Source: Bacillota bacterium
Lineage (GTDB): Bacteria > Bacillota > Clostridia > Acetivibrionales > DSM-1351
Direction of reading: 5' to 3'
Assembly (NCBI GenBank): GCA_023416275.1
Contig: JAEZIB010000120.1
Coordinates: 1-64,000, forward strand
Length of the DNA stretch: 64,000 nt
The notes under the pieces: model-generated
Databases searched by the model: none
Told to the model about the DNA's origin: nothing
Seen by the model: only the letters and a program-made list of their open reading frames with translations
Shown: positions 8,742 through 19,620 of the stretch, in pieces
Numbering within the stretch: position 1 is the first letter of the stretch
Layout of the letters: each line of letters opens with the position of its first letter
Made by a program: the position numbers and the translations under genes

Positions 8742-10466
8742 ATGCTTTGTCCAAATTTTCTCTATTCAAAGGTTCCAAGGCCCCCTCAGCCAGATAATCC
8801 TACAGATGAAGAACGCAATAAAATGGCATATTATGCTCTATATAGAACCTGTCATACTGAGGATTTCTATAATATTGCTGAAGCTTTTTCTCCACCTGAG
8901 AGTATTACTGCACTTGCTAATCCAGGTAAATTTAGAGGGAAAAGAGTAGGTATAATAGGTGGTGGCTTAGCAGGAATGTCTTCTGCCTTTGAATTAAGAA
9001 AGCTGGGCTTTGATATTACAATATTTGAAGCCTCAGACCAACGTATAGGAGGGAGAGTTTATACATATTATTTTGATAAAGAAAAAACTCTATATGGGGA
9101 ACTAGGTGCAATGAGAATTCCGGTAAACCATGAAACAGTTTGGCACTATATAAATTTATTTAAGCTCAATACCAGGCCTTTTTATCAAACTGATCCAAAT
9201 ACCTTTATTTATTTACACCAGACAAGAGCTAGAAATGATGCTTATGGAGAAGAGGTAAAAAAATATATTTATCCAACCTATGATTTAACACCTATTGAGA
9301 GAGAAACCGCATGGCAGGAGTTAGGGTATTATGGGATTGAAGCACCAATACTTAAAGCACCGCCTAGCAGCAGGGTTGAAATAATTACAAACAAAGCAAA
9401 GTATAGTAAACAGCTTTTGTATTGGGATAGTCTAAATACTAGGCAGATGTTTGAAAGTAGAAATTTAAGTCAAGGAGCTATAAACCTATTGTCAAATTTA
9501 TTTCCTATAGGAGGGGAATTTTTATACAACAATTATGTTGACTTCGTTCAAGAGTATTTTCCAGTTAATTTTTGGTTCATGTACGAAATTAATGGTGGAT
9601 TAATTAATTTACCTCTTGCTTTCTACAAATCTTTTGTAAGTAATAAACCTGAAGATTATTATCCTGATATTCCAGTACAACTGCTTGGGAATGTACAGTG
9701 GAGTTCTGGGAATACAGTTAAAGGAATTTATCGCAGAGACAATAACAGTGTAACATTATCATATCAAAATAATATCTCACAAGACATTCAATATGAGGAT
9801 TTTGATTATATTATTTGCGCAATACCTTTTTCAGTGCTTCGGACGATGGACATAAAACCCATGTTCAGCAGCACTAAAATGCAAGCTATAAAGGAAGTAA
9901 ACTATGGAAATGCTCAGAAAACAATTTTGAACTGTAATAGACGATTTTGGGAGGAGCAAGGTATATTTGGAGGAGGTTCCTACACTGACCTTCCTATAAC
10001 AACTATTTGGTATCCATCACATCCTGAAAATGGTGAGACAGCTGATAATCATGATTTGTACAGCAAGAGTAATAAGGGAGTACTACTTGCATCTTATAAT
10101 TTTAATTTAGACTCAGTCAGATTAGGCAATATGACAGAAAAAGAACGATTTGAAAAGGTAAAACGTGATGTAGAGGAAGTACATGGTTTAGAAAAATTTG
10201 AATTGGATTCTATTGCTACAGGTTATAAGACTCAGGTCTGGAATGATGATCCTTTGTATAGAGGAGCTTTCTGCTATTTTACTCCACAACAAAAGAAATT
10301 GTTTTCGTGGGTAATGACAAATCCGGAATACAATAACCGTGTTTTCTTTGCAGGAGAACATGTGTCTGCATTACATCGCTGGATGCAAGGTGCCCTTAAG
10401 AGTGGAATGGAGGCTGCTAATGCTTTAGTAAGTTCAGAAATTAAAACAGCATACTCAAGAGGATAA
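8742..10466 (+). CDS. FAD-dependent flavin amine oxidase
   Basis: A 574-residue enzyme of the flavin monoamine oxidase / L-amino acid oxidase family, which oxidises an amine to an imine with FAD. The dinucleotide fold is plain: VGIIGGGLAGMSSAFELRKLGF, then the FEAS acidic residue and GGRV. The C-terminal FAD motif is FFAGEHVS followed by GALKSGMEAANAL. About 65 extra residues precede the FAD fold. I chose ATG 8742 because AAGGGTG lies 8 nt upstream; a TTG six bases earlier is also possible. No signal peptide is seen. The natural substrate is unknown. An oxygen-using oxidase is slightly unusual for a strict anaerobe, so oxygen defence or another acceptor is possible. Confidence 0.87.
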   Translation: MLCPNFLYSKVPRPPQPDNPTDEERNKMAYYALYRTCHTEDFYNIAEAFSPPESITALANPGKFRGKRVGIIGGGLAGMSSAFELRKLGFDITIFEASDQRIGGRVYTYYFDKEKTLYGELGAMRIPVNHETVWHYINLFKLNTRPFYQTDPNTFIYLHQTRARNDAYGEEVKKYIYPTYDLTPIERETAWQELGYYGIEAPILKAPPSSRVEIITNKAKYSKQLLYWDSLNTRQMFESRNLSQGAINLLSNLFPIGGEFLYNNYVDFVQEYFPVNFWFMYEINGGLINLPLAFYKSFVSNKPEDYYPDIPVQLLGNVQWSSGNTVKGIYRRDNNSVTLSYQNNISQDIQYEDFDYIICAIPFSVLRTMDIKPMFSSTKMQAIKEVNYGNAQKTILNCNRRFWEEQGIFGGGSYTDLPITTIWYPSHPENGETADNHDLYSKSNKGVLLASYNFNLDSVRLGNMTEKERFEKVKRDVEEVHGLEKFELDSIATGYKTQVWNDDPLYRGAFCYFTPQQKKLFSWVMTNPEYNNRVFFAGEHVSALHRWMQGALKSGMEAANALVSSEIKTAYSRG

Positions 10467-10623
10467 AAAGCAATAAAAAATAAAACGATACAAATTTGAA
10501 ATGGAGAATGGTATAATGAACTAGTTAAAATATTTATAACAATTTTTATCTGTGAAAGGTAAGTAATTATATAAAAATTTTGATTGGGTTAAACTTATAA
10601 ATAAAAACAAGGGGGATAAAATA

Positions 10624-11631
10624 TTGATAACTAAATATGAAGACATGGCTAAAACAGGAGATATAAGACCTTCAAGATTTGTGTCAGCAGTAGCTATTAT
10701 TCTATATTTTTATCTTTTTATCGGATCAATAATAGTTGCGATACCAATAATTTATATTTTGTTTAATAACAAAGAAGCTCTATTTAACGCTGTCTATATG
10801 ACAAATACTATGGAATTTTTTGAAAAGTATATACCACCAATGCTAAATTATATACTGACTAACTTTTCAATATATTTTATGCTTTTTGGTGTTTATATAG
10901 CAGTTAAGTTTATTCATTATAGACCACTTAAAACACTGATTACTACGAAACCTAAAATACAGTGGAACAGGTTTTTTATAGGCTTTTTAGTATTTGGAGT
11001 TCTACTATTGTTAGGTACAGCTATTGATTATCTTATTTCTCCTAAGACATATTCTATAACATTTGATGCATCTAAATTTTGGATTGCGTTACCTATTATA
11101 CTGATAATGACTCCTATTCAAACCTGTACTGAAGAACTGGTATTCAGGGGCTATGTAATTCAAAGCTTTGGACTTAAAATTAAAAATGGTATTATACTTT
11201 CTATTATTTCTGGTGCTTTGTTTGCGCTACCGCATCTTGCCAATCCCGAGATTTATGCATCTACTAAATTAGGTGTTTTTAGTACAATATGTATGGTGCT
11301 TAATTACTTTGTAGTTGGTGTAATGTTGGCAATAATAACAATCAAAACAAATTCTCTTGAGGCAGCAATGGGAGCTCATACAGTCAATAACCTGATTTGT
11401 TTTTTACTTATAGGCTATCCAGATGGCGCGTTACCAACAAATACTGTATTTTATTCTTCTCAATTTGAACCTATTAGCTCACTTGTATCAACAATAATAA
11501 TAGGTGTTCTGTTTTATATAATTACAGCAGCATTAATAGGTGAACGCAAAAACCTTCTTACAAAACCTATGCTTTCTGAGCAGAGCTTTTCTGAAGAAAA
11601 TGCTTCGGATACTGAAGATAATTTAAATTAG
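10624..11631 (+). CDS. CPBP family intramembrane glutamic-type protease (CAAX-like)
   Basis: A 335-residue membrane protein with about eight hydrophobic helices. It carries the CPBP/Abi motifs in order: EELVFRG (Glu170-Glu171 and the conserved Arg), FALPHL (His204), and a later HTVNN. These are the expected catalytic residues of the family, which cleaves membrane substrates and in bacteria is often linked to bacteriocin immunity or maturation. The start is a TTG at 10624, chosen because GGGGG lies 8 nt upstream; an ATG at 10645 has no ribosome site. The acidic C-terminal tail (about 25 residues) is cytosolic. It precedes addB by 69 bp but is not functionally related to it. Confidence 0.88.
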   Translation: MITKYEDMAKTGDIRPSRFVSAVAIILYFYLFIGSIIVAIPIIYILFNNKEALFNAVYMTNTMEFFEKYIPPMLNYILTNFSIYFMLFGVYIAVKFIHYRPLKTLITTKPKIQWNRFFIGFLVFGVLLLLGTAIDYLISPKTYSITFDASKFWIALPIILIMTPIQTCTEELVFRGYVIQSFGLKIKNGIILSIISGALFALPHLANPEIYASTKLGVFSTICMVLNYFVVGVMLAIITIKTNSLEAAMGAHTVNNLICFLLIGYPDGALPTNTVFYSSQFEPISSLVSTIIIGVLFYIITAALIGERKNLLTKPMLSEQSFSEENASDTEDNLN

Positions 11632-11700
11632 TATATAGTCAAAAATAAACAACTAAACGGCAAAAAATATTTTGCTTATCTAAAATAAAAGGGAGTAAAA

Positions 11701-14700
11701 ATGAGCCTTCAATTTATTTATGGAAGAGCAGGTTCTGGAAAATCATTCCAATGCTTGAATCAAATAAAATCAAAACTTCTTGAGAATAAATCTAAAAAAC
11801 TTGTATTGCTTGTTCCAGAGCAATATACCTTACAGGCAGAACGAGATTTGATAAATGTTCTCAAAACTGGTGGTATTCTTAAAACAGAGGTTCTCAGCTT
11901 TCGAAGAATGGCATACAGGGTCTTAAATGAAGTAGGAGGAATTACCTATCCACATCTTCATCCTGCTGGAAAATGTATGATTATTTATCGTATTCTAGAT
12001 AAAATGAAGGATGAATTTGCAATTTTTCAGAAGTCAGCGAATTGTAAGGGCTTTGTAAATACTATATCTACATTGATTACAGAGCTAAAAAGATACAATG
12101 TTCATCCCGATAATCTCGACTCAGTTTTAAAACATCTAGATGAAGAAAATTATCTTAAATACAAACTCAATGAAATTAAATTAATATATACGGAATTTGA
12201 AAATATTCTGTCAAAAAGTTATAGAGATGCAGACGATGAACTTACAGTTTTGGCAGGTAAGCTTGACGAAACTCATATGTATGATGCAGCTGAAATCTGG
12301 ATTGATGGGTTTTCAGGCTTTACCCCTCAGGAGTATGCTGTAATATCAAAGCTTATGCAAAAAGCAGACAAGCTTTATATTACTATTTGCACTGATGTAT
12401 TAGAGGATGAGAGAGGAATTGACTTATCAGATGTTTTTTCTTCAGCAAAAAAATCCTATAGGAAGCTTATTGATATTGCTGGAAATAGTAATACTGCTGT
12501 GCTTTCACCAATTGGACTTAATGGTGTCAAACCTCCTAGATTTAAGGATAGTGAAGAGCTGAGGTGGCTAGAGGATAATTATAATTCATATTCATATAAA
12601 TGCTATCAGAAGTCAACTAAAGATATTGAACTCTTTGAATCAGTAAATATTTATTCTGAGATTGAAGAATGTGCTCGTGATATTATTATGCAGTGCCGTG
12701 ACAATGGGTTAAGATATAAGGATATTACAGTAGTTACGAGAAATTTGGCAGGGTATGAGAATTTAATAGAGGTAGTTTTCGAACAATATGAAATACCCTG
12801 CTTTATAGACTCAAAAACTGAAATAACCAATCATCCGCTGGTGAGATTGGTGCTATCAATGCTTGATATTTTTATTGAAAATTGGTCATATGAAACTGTC
12901 TTTCGCTACTTAAAATCAGGGTTAACAGGAATTGAAGATACTAGAATTGATGTGATAGAAAATTATGTTTTGGCTTGTGGAATAAGGGGAAGTCGATGGA
13001 CTCAAAATAAAGACTGGGAAACTAGTATAGATCTTGTAGCAGATGATAAGCGAAGCATTGAAAATGAACAAATGCTTTTGGAGATTAACAGAACAAGAAG
13101 TGAGATATGTGAGCCCCTTTTGCGCTTTAGGGGTAAAATAAAGGGAAGAAAAAAGGCTACAGAATTTTGCTCATGTCTATATGAATTTTTGGTTGAAATA
13201 GGCGTACAAAACAGGATTGAAGAGCAAATAGACAAATTTAACAATAATGGTTTGCTAAAGCTTGCTAATGAGTATGAGCAGGTTTGGAATATATTAATGG
13301 ATGTTTTCGACCAGATAGTTGAAGTAATGGGGGATGAAACCTTTGGGCTTGAACGCTTTACTAATACCTTAAAAATAGGATTAGCTGAATATAAAATTTC
13401 CACTATACCAGCATCACTTGATCAGGTTTTAGTAGGAAGTGTGGAACATTCAAGAAGCCATGAAATAAAGGCTCTGTATGTTCTAGGGACAAATGATGGA
13501 ATTTTCCCTTCGGCGGGAATAAAAGAAGGAATTTTATCAGATGCAGATAGACGTATATTAAATAATAATGGTATTGAGCTGGCTAGCGACACAAAAACTC
13601 AGGTGTTTGATGAACAGCAGCTTATTTATAGAACTTTGTCAACCCCTAAGAACTTTTTACGACTGAGTTGGCCTATTGCAGACCATGAGGGCAAAACCAT
13701 GAGGCCCTCAATTATAATTTCTAGAATTAAGAAGCTATTTCCTAAAATAACTGAAAAAAGCAATTTACAAAAGGTTCTAAATGAAAATCAAATTATTGCT
13801 GCTATTTCATCACCTATACCTGCATTTAACCAATTAGTGTCTGCATTAAGACAAAAAAATGACGGTGCCGATATCAGTGAGATATGGAGCGAGGTTTTTT
13901 CATGGTTTTCAAAGCAGCCAGATTGGAATGAAAGATGTGAAATAATGCTCAAGGCATTAAAATATAAAAATGTTGCTTTACCGGTTAATATATCAAAAAT
14001 TCAAGAATTGTATGGTAGTAACGCTTATTCAAGTGTCTCAAGACTTGAAAAATATACATCTTGTCCCTTTGCATATTACATTCAATATGGTTTGGGCGCA
14101 AGGGAGAGAAAAATATATCAAATGAGTCCCCCTGATGTTGGAACCTTTATGCATACAGTTATTGAAAGGTTTTCTAAAATGCTTGAGGAGCAGAATATTT
14201 CTTGGAGAGCTTTTGATAAGGACTGGTGTGAAAAACAAATAGCTATAATAGTGGATAAGCTCTTAGAAAGTATGAGAAATACTATTATTGGCGGTTCTAA
14301 AAGATTCAGAACACTAACTGCTAGACTTAAGCGCGTTGTAACAAGGTCTGTGTGGCTTATTGCGGAACATATACGAATGAGCAGTTTTGACCCAATAGGC
14401 TATGAAATTGATTTTGGTGAAGGGGGAAACTATCCTCCAATAGTTATTGAACTAGGTTCAGGGAAAAAAGTCACACTGGTAGGAAGAATAGACAGAGTAG
14501 ACGCGCTAAAAACAGACGATGGGACATATTTGAGAATAGTTGATTACAAGTCGGGAAATAAAGATTTCAAGTTATGTGATGTTTATTATGGTCTGCAAAT
14601 GCAGCTTATTACATATCTAGATGCACTGTGGGAAAATGCAGAGAAACAAAATCAAGACAAGGTAATTCCTGCAGGAATGCTTTATTTTAAAATTGATGAT

Positions 14701-15168
14701 CCAATAATAAATAGTAACAATACGGCTACTGCTGAGGAAATAGAAATGTCTATAATGAAAAAGTTAAAGATGAAAGGTTTGCTGCTTGCAGATGTGCAGC
14801 TAATCAAGCATATGGACAATACTATAGAAGGTAGCTCAAAAATAATACCTGCAAGAATTAACAAGGGAGATACCTTGGGCAAGTCTTCAATAGCATCACT
14901 TGACCAGTTTTTAGTGCTGCGCACATATATACGAAAACTGTTAAAGGATATGTGTACTGAAATGATGAAGGGAAATGTACCCATAAAGCCATATAAAAAG
15001 AAGAAATTAACCTCTTGTCAATACTGCAGCTTTTCATCTGTATGTCAATTTGACTTAACACAAAAGGAAAATAGCTTTAATATGTTGTATGACAGGGAAG
15101 ACGAAGCAGTATGGAAGCTTATGGCGGGGTTGCCAGAAGAAGAAAACGGACAAAATAAAGGGGAGTAA
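11701..15168 (+). CDS. addB: AddB, helicase-nuclease subunit B of AddAB
   Basis: A 1155-residue subunit of the AddAB helicase-nuclease, the Firmicutes counterpart of RecBCD, which resects double-strand breaks for recombination. The N-terminus has a Walker A motif (GRAGSGKS, residues 8-15). The C-terminal nuclease domain carries GRIDRVD and IVDYKSG. Four cysteines at about 788, 1106, 1109 and 1115 (CPFAYY and CQYCSFSSVC) match the iron-sulfur ligands known for Bacillus AddB, with the same 3- and 6-residue spacing. The length fits the family. The ATG follows GGGAG, and the stop lies 3 nt before addA, so the two are translated together. Confidence 0.97.
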   Translation: MSLQFIYGRAGSGKSFQCLNQIKSKLLENKSKKLVLLVPEQYTLQAERDLINVLKTGGILKTEVLSFRRMAYRVLNEVGGITYPHLHPAGKCMIIYRILDKMKDEFAIFQKSANCKGFVNTISTLITELKRYNVHPDNLDSVLKHLDEENYLKYKLNEIKLIYTEFENILSKSYRDADDELTVLAGKLDETHMYDAAEIWIDGFSGFTPQEYAVISKLMQKADKLYITICTDVLEDERGIDLSDVFSSAKKSYRKLIDIAGNSNTAVLSPIGLNGVKPPRFKDSEELRWLEDNYNSYSYKCYQKSTKDIELFESVNIYSEIEECARDIIMQCRDNGLRYKDITVVTRNLAGYENLIEVVFEQYEIPCFIDSKTEITNHPLVRLVLSMLDIFIENWSYETVFRYLKSGLTGIEDTRIDVIENYVLACGIRGSRWTQNKDWETSIDLVADDKRSIENEQMLLEINRTRSEICEPLLRFRGKIKGRKKATEFCSCLYEFLVEIGVQNRIEEQIDKFNNNGLLKLANEYEQVWNILMDVFDQIVEVMGDETFGLERFTNTLKIGLAEYKISTIPASLDQVLVGSVEHSRSHEIKALYVLGTNDGIFPSAGIKEGILSDADRRILNNNGIELASDTKTQVFDEQQLIYRTLSTPKNFLRLSWPIADHEGKTMRPSIIISRIKKLFPKITEKSNLQKVLNENQIIAAISSPIPAFNQLVSALRQKNDGADISEIWSEVFSWFSKQPDWNERCEIMLKALKYKNVALPVNISKIQELYGSNAYSSVSRLEKYTSCPFAYYIQYGLGARERKIYQMSPPDVGTFMHTVIERFSKMLEEQNISWRAFDKDWCEKQIAIIVDKLLESMRNTIIGGSKRFRTLTARLKRVVTRSVWLIAEHIRMSSFDPIGYEIDFGEGGNYPPIVIELGSGKKVTLVGRIDRVDALKTDDGTYLRIVDYKSGNKDFKLCDVYYGLQMQLITYLDALWENAEKQNQDKVIPAGMLYFKIDDPIINSNNTATAEEIEMSIMKKLKMKGLLLADVQLIKHMDNTIEGSSKIIPARINKGDTLGKSSIASLDQFLVLRTYIRKLLKDMCTEMMKGNVPIKPYKKKKLTSCQYCSFSSVCQFDLTQKENSFNMLYDREDEAVWKLMAGLPEEENGQNKGE

Positions 15169-15171
15169 TAA

Positions 15172-18100
15172 ATGTCTGAAATGAAATGGACAAAGGAGCA
15201 GTACTGCGCTATAACAGAGAAAAATTGTAATTTATTAGTTGCTGCAGCAGCAGGTGCTGGTAAGACAGCTGTTCTTGTAGAAAGAATAATTCAGAAAATA
15301 ATTGATGAAAAAAATCCTATAGATATTGATGCATTGCTTGTAGTTACATTCACTAATGCCGCTGCAACTGAAATGAGAGAGAGAATTGGAGCCGCGATAT
15401 CAAAAGCTATTGAGGAAAACAAGGCTTCAAGGAACGTTCGCAGACAGCTTGCACTTCTAAGTAAGGCTTCTATAACTACAATTCATTCCTTTTGTCTTGA
15501 AGTGATTAGAAATAACTTTCAAAGCATTGATATTGACCCCAAATTCAGAATTCTTGATGAGACAGAGGCAACGCTGCTAAAGACAGAGACGTTAAATGAG
15601 TTGTTTGAAGAAATATACGAGGATGATGAAGAAAAAAATCAAGACTTTTTTGAACTTTTAGAATCCTTTGGAAGCAACAGGGATGACCAGAAGATACAGG
15701 ATATGGTTCTTACTGTATATAGTTTTGTGCAGAGCTATCCATGGCCACAGCTATGGCTGAATAATCAGCTTGAAAATTATATGCTTGCTGAGGATTCTGA
15801 TTTCGCAGATACCCTGTGGGGGAAGATTTTGTTAGAAACAATAAAATTACGTCTTGAGTGGCTGCAAGTCATCATGGAAAAAGCATGCAGTAAATTGCAA
15901 TTTGCAATGGGTTTAGAAAAGTATTTGCCTGTTTTTATTGATGATGCTGATAAGCTCCGTGCATTAATAAATAAATTTAATATTACTTTAGACAACAAAA
16001 ATAAGTTTAGCAGGGAAGAAGTAGAGACAGAATATAATGAAATACCTACTTACTCTATGTGGGATGAAATATATAACTTTATATCAAATATAGACTTCAG
16101 TACATTACCACGTTGCAGCAAGGATGCCGACAAGGAAATTCAAGAGGAAGTCAAAAAAACCAGAGATGAGCTAAAGGCATACATTAAGAATCTTAAAGAG
16201 GAAGCTTTTCTGCTTAAGTCAGCAGAAATAATAGCTGATTTAAAAGCTATGCATCCAATTCTTAAATGTTTAACAAGGCTTATTTTAGAATTCAGCAACA
16301 AATATGCAAATAAAAAAAATCAAAGAGCTTCTGTCGACTTTAATGATTTAGAACATTTATGTTTAAAAATTCTTTCAGAGGTTGATGAAGAAGGAAATAT
16401 TCATCCTACAAAGGTAGCAAATTTTTATAAGGAGAAGTATTCAGAAATATTGGTTGATGAATATCAAGACAGTAATTTAGTTCAAGAAATCCTTATAAAC
16501 ATGATATCCCGTGAAGCTATGGGTACTCCAAATGTCTTTATGGTTGGGGACGTTAAGCAGAGTATTTATAGATTTAGGCAGGCAAAGCCTGAATTATTTC
16601 TCGAGAAATATAATAGCTATTCAAATACTGAAAATAGCTTGTACAAAAAGATATTACTCTTTAAAAACTTCAGAAGCAGAAAAGAGGTAATAGATGGAGT
16701 TAACTTTGTTTTTAAACAAATAATGTCTGAAAGTATCGGAGAACTTGATTACTCAGATATAGAAAAATTGAACCCTGGAGCCAGCTATCCTGAAAATTGC
16801 GATGAGAGCAGGAAGATAGGCGGTGAAGTAGAGCTTCACTTAATTGAAACGGTAGACCAAAATAAAGAGGATAATTCTGAACTTTCAGATAGCGAAAGCT
16901 ATGGAGAGGAACTAGATATCGATGAAAATCTTGATGAAGATGAGATGTTAGACAATCTTCAGCAGGAGGCTAGAATGGTTGCAAACAGGATAGCTGAGCT
17001 TTTACAGACTGATGAAAATGGAAAGAAATTTAGTGTTTTAGACAAAAAAACAAATGAGTATAGAGACTTACAGTTTAAAGATATTGTTATACTCCTTCGA
17101 ACAACAAAAAATTGGACAGACATTTTTACAGAAGAGCTTTCAAAGTCAGGTATACCCACATTTTCAGACACGGGAAGTGGATTTTTTAAAACACCGGAGG
17201 TACAGGTGGTTTTATCTCTATTACAAATAATAGACAATCCATATCAGGATATTCCTCTTTTATCTGTGCTCCGGTCGCCGATAGGGAATTTCAGTACAGA
17301 TGATTTGGCGGAGCTTCGACTTGCAGACCGAAAGGCTTCTTTGTTTGAAGCTTTAAACATATTGGCATTACAGGAAAGAAAAACAAATGAACAAGGGCAT
17401 ATAGATAATACTAATGGAAGTAATGAAAAAGCAAGAAGGTTTTTGGAGAGATTGACACAGTGGAGGGATATGTCGTTATACATGTCTACTCACAAGTTGA
17501 TTTGGCAGCTATATGATGATACCGCATATTTTAGCATAGTAGGTGCAATGCAGGATGGCGAAAAAAAACAGGCCAATTTGCGTGTGCTTTTTGAAAGGGC
17601 TCTTCAGTTTGAGAGTACAAGCTATAAGGGTTTGTTTAATTTTATAAGCTTTATAGATAAATTAAAGACAAATAAAGGTGATTTGGGCAGTGCCAAGATA
17701 CTTGGTGAAAACGATAATGTAGTGAGGCTTATGAGCATACATAAAAGTAAGGGCTTAGAGTTTCCTGTAGTTTTTTTATGTGGCTGCGGCAAAAAGTTTA
17801 ATTTTCAGGATATGTACAAGGGAATTTTACTTCATCAGGAGTTAGGGTTTGGGCCTGATTATGTTGATTATAAAAAGCGGATAAAGTATCCTTCTGTACC
17901 TAAATTGGCTATTGCACAAAAGCTCAAAATAGAAACTCTTTCAGAAGAAATACGTATTTTATATGTTGGAATGACTAGAGCAAGAGAAAAGCTTATTTTA
18001 ACAGGTGCGGTTAATAACTTGGAGAAATCTGCAAACAAATGGCTTTCTGTTTCAATGAGCAAAACTGAGAAATTTCCCGCACATGATATGTTGAAGGCTC

Positions 18101-19035
18101 AAAATTATTTAGATTGGATTTGTCCTTCAGCAATGAGACATAACAATTCCGATAAGTTGCGTCAGGCAGCTGGTATTGGAAAAGAATTTGGTGAATATAG
18201 AATAGAGGATGAATCAGTCTGGGGAATTTTTCTCTACAATAAAAACCATGTAGCTGTGCCTAATATTGTAGAGCAGGGGAACGCAAAAAAGACAGATGCT
18301 ATAGAATGGCTAAAAAGCAATAATTCACAAATTAGCTGCAGAGAAGAACTTGTAAGGCGTCTAGATTGGAAATACAAATATCAGAATTATGCAAATATAC
18401 CATCAAAGATATCTGTTACTGAGATAAAAAGATTTTTTAATATAAATAATGAGGGTGAAGATGCTCCTATATATAAAGCATCAAGCATAAAGAAACCATT
18501 GTTTTTACAGGAAAAAAAAGGACTGAGCTCGGCAGAAAAAGGTACAATTATGCATTTTGTAATGCAGCACCTTGATTTTTATGATAATAATATTGAGAGA
18601 CAAATAAATAGTATGGTGAAAAAAGAACTGATAACCGATAAGCAAGCAAAGAGCGTAAAGCTACCAAAAATCAAAGAATTTATTTTATCGCCCATATGTC
18701 AAAGAATGCTATCTTCTGGAAAATTTTTTAGAGAAATTCCATTTAATATAGAGCTCCCCTTTGAAGAGCTATATCCAACGGCTGACACTGATGTAGTAAC
18801 TGAAGATAATATATTGCTGCAGGGTGTTATTGACTGCTACTTTGAAGAAGATAACAAAATAATATTGATTGATTATAAAACAGATTATATTCAAAACAGA
18901 GAAATTGAGAGCATAAAAAAAAGATATAACATTCAGATGTCTTATTACTCTAGAGCTTTGGAGTTGCTAACAGGTTTGCCTGTAAATGAACGGTATATAT
19001 ATTTGTTTTCAATGGGAGAGCTGATTGAAATGTAG
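15172..19035 (+). CDS. addA: AddA, helicase-nuclease subunit A of AddAB
   Basis: A 1287-residue superfamily 1 helicase with a C-terminal RecB-type nuclease. Walker A is AAAGAGKT (residues 25-32). The Walker B region reads LVDEYQDSN, and later helicase motifs are GDVKQSIYRFRQA, MSIHKSKGLEFP and YVGMTRAREKL. The nuclease motif IDYKTD is near residue 1233. An acidic stretch of about 40 residues near 565-610 looks like a flexible insert. GGGGAG lies just before the ATG and overlaps the end of addB. With AddB it makes the complete break-processing complex. Confidence 0.98.
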   Translation: MSEMKWTKEQYCAITEKNCNLLVAAAAGAGKTAVLVERIIQKIIDEKNPIDIDALLVVTFTNAAATEMRERIGAAISKAIEENKASRNVRRQLALLSKASITTIHSFCLEVIRNNFQSIDIDPKFRILDETEATLLKTETLNELFEEIYEDDEEKNQDFFELLESFGSNRDDQKIQDMVLTVYSFVQSYPWPQLWLNNQLENYMLAEDSDFADTLWGKILLETIKLRLEWLQVIMEKACSKLQFAMGLEKYLPVFIDDADKLRALINKFNITLDNKNKFSREEVETEYNEIPTYSMWDEIYNFISNIDFSTLPRCSKDADKEIQEEVKKTRDELKAYIKNLKEEAFLLKSAEIIADLKAMHPILKCLTRLILEFSNKYANKKNQRASVDFNDLEHLCLKILSEVDEEGNIHPTKVANFYKEKYSEILVDEYQDSNLVQEILINMISREAMGTPNVFMVGDVKQSIYRFRQAKPELFLEKYNSYSNTENSLYKKILLFKNFRSRKEVIDGVNFVFKQIMSESIGELDYSDIEKLNPGASYPENCDESRKIGGEVELHLIETVDQNKEDNSELSDSESYGEELDIDENLDEDEMLDNLQQEARMVANRIAELLQTDENGKKFSVLDKKTNEYRDLQFKDIVILLRTTKNWTDIFTEELSKSGIPTFSDTGSGFFKTPEVQVVLSLLQIIDNPYQDIPLLSVLRSPIGNFSTDDLAELRLADRKASLFEALNILALQERKTNEQGHIDNTNGSNEKARRFLERLTQWRDMSLYMSTHKLIWQLYDDTAYFSIVGAMQDGEKKQANLRVLFERALQFESTSYKGLFNFISFIDKLKTNKGDLGSAKILGENDNVVRLMSIHKSKGLEFPVVFLCGCGKKFNFQDMYKGILLHQELGFGPDYVDYKKRIKYPSVPKLAIAQKLKIETLSEEIRILYVGMTRAREKLILTGAVNNLEKSANKWLSVSMSKTEKFPAHDMLKAQNYLDWICPSAMRHNNSDKLRQAAGIGKEFGEYRIEDESVWGIFLYNKNHVAVPNIVEQGNAKKTDAIEWLKSNNSQISCREELVRRLDWKYKYQNYANIPSKISVTEIKRFFNINNEGEDAPIYKASSIKKPLFLQEKKGLSSAEKGTIMHFVMQHLDFYDNNIERQINSMVKKELITDKQAKSVKLPKIKEFILSPICQRMLSSGKFFREIPFNIELPFEELYPTADTDVVTEDNILLQGVIDCYFEEDNKIILIDYKTDYIQNREIESIKKRYNIQMSYYSRALELLTGLPVNERYIYLFSMGELIEM

Positions 19036-19085
19036 GATAATGGCTAAAGGTACTCTTGCAAAAACTAAAAAAATAAAATAAAGTG

Positions 19086-19114
19086 TTGACACATTAAATT
19101 TATCGTGCTAAAAT
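19086..19114 (+). promoter_or_regulatory. Sigma-A promoter of tRNA-Gln
   Basis: TTGACA at 19086-19091 and TAAAAT at 19109-19114 are separated by exactly 17 bp, with the tRNA beginning 18 nt after the -10 box. Confidence 0.85.
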
Positions 19115-19132
19115 ACTCATTGTTGAAGACGT

Positions 19133-19206
19133 TGCGGGTTTGTGTAATGGCAGCACGACTGACTCTGGCTCAGTTCGTCAGGGTTCAAATCCTTGACCCG
19201 CAGCCA
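19133..19206 (+). tRNA. tRNA-Gln (anticodon CTG)
   Basis: The acceptor arms TGCGGGT and ACCCGCA pair fully. The anticodon stem ACTGA/TCAGT encloses the loop CTCTGGC with anticodon CTG, and the T-loop is TTCAAAT. The 3' CCA is encoded. The transcript is monocistronic, with its own promoter and terminator. Confidence 0.95.
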
Positions 19207-19240
19207 AAAGTATTTCAATTTTTATTGAAATACTTTTTTT
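19207..19240 (+). terminator. Intrinsic terminator of tRNA-Gln
   Basis: A perfect 13-bp stem, AAAGTATTTCAAT with ATTGAAATACTTT and a TTTT loop, is followed by a T-run. It begins directly after the tRNA CCA. Confidence 0.9.
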
Positions 19241-19350
19241 CGTTAATAGGCATGTTTTGATTTTATGTGGGAAAAATTAATTTAGAATTTATTTTATATA
19301 GAATGATGGTAGGATGGGAAATAGTAAGCTAATATTGCTTATGCTAAACA

Positions 19351-19382
19351 AAAAAGCAGAAGTTAAAGCTTCTGCTTTTTGC
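19351..19382. terminator. Terminator-like hairpin without an adjacent gene
   Basis: AAAAAGCAGAAG at 19351-19362 pairs perfectly with CTTCTGCTTTTT at 19369-19380. It looks like a bidirectional intrinsic terminator. The nearest upstream unit already has its own terminator, so this is either a back-up or the end of an unseen small transcript. Confidence 0.7.
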
Positions 19383-19620
19383 ATAATCTTCTTTGTTTAG
19401 CGTCCGGGTAAAACAAAAGAGATCTTATTTAATAGTAGTTTTATTATACAAAGTAAATAATAGTAGTGTCAATAATTATTTGTAAGGCAAATTTTCTTAA
19501 TAGATATCTAATAAGTTTACTACTATAACAATATATTCGGTAATGTGACTAAATGCCATTAAAATTTTCAATAATTATTATGAGCATTGATGGACTGTAT
19601 GTACTAGATTTGATTAAATA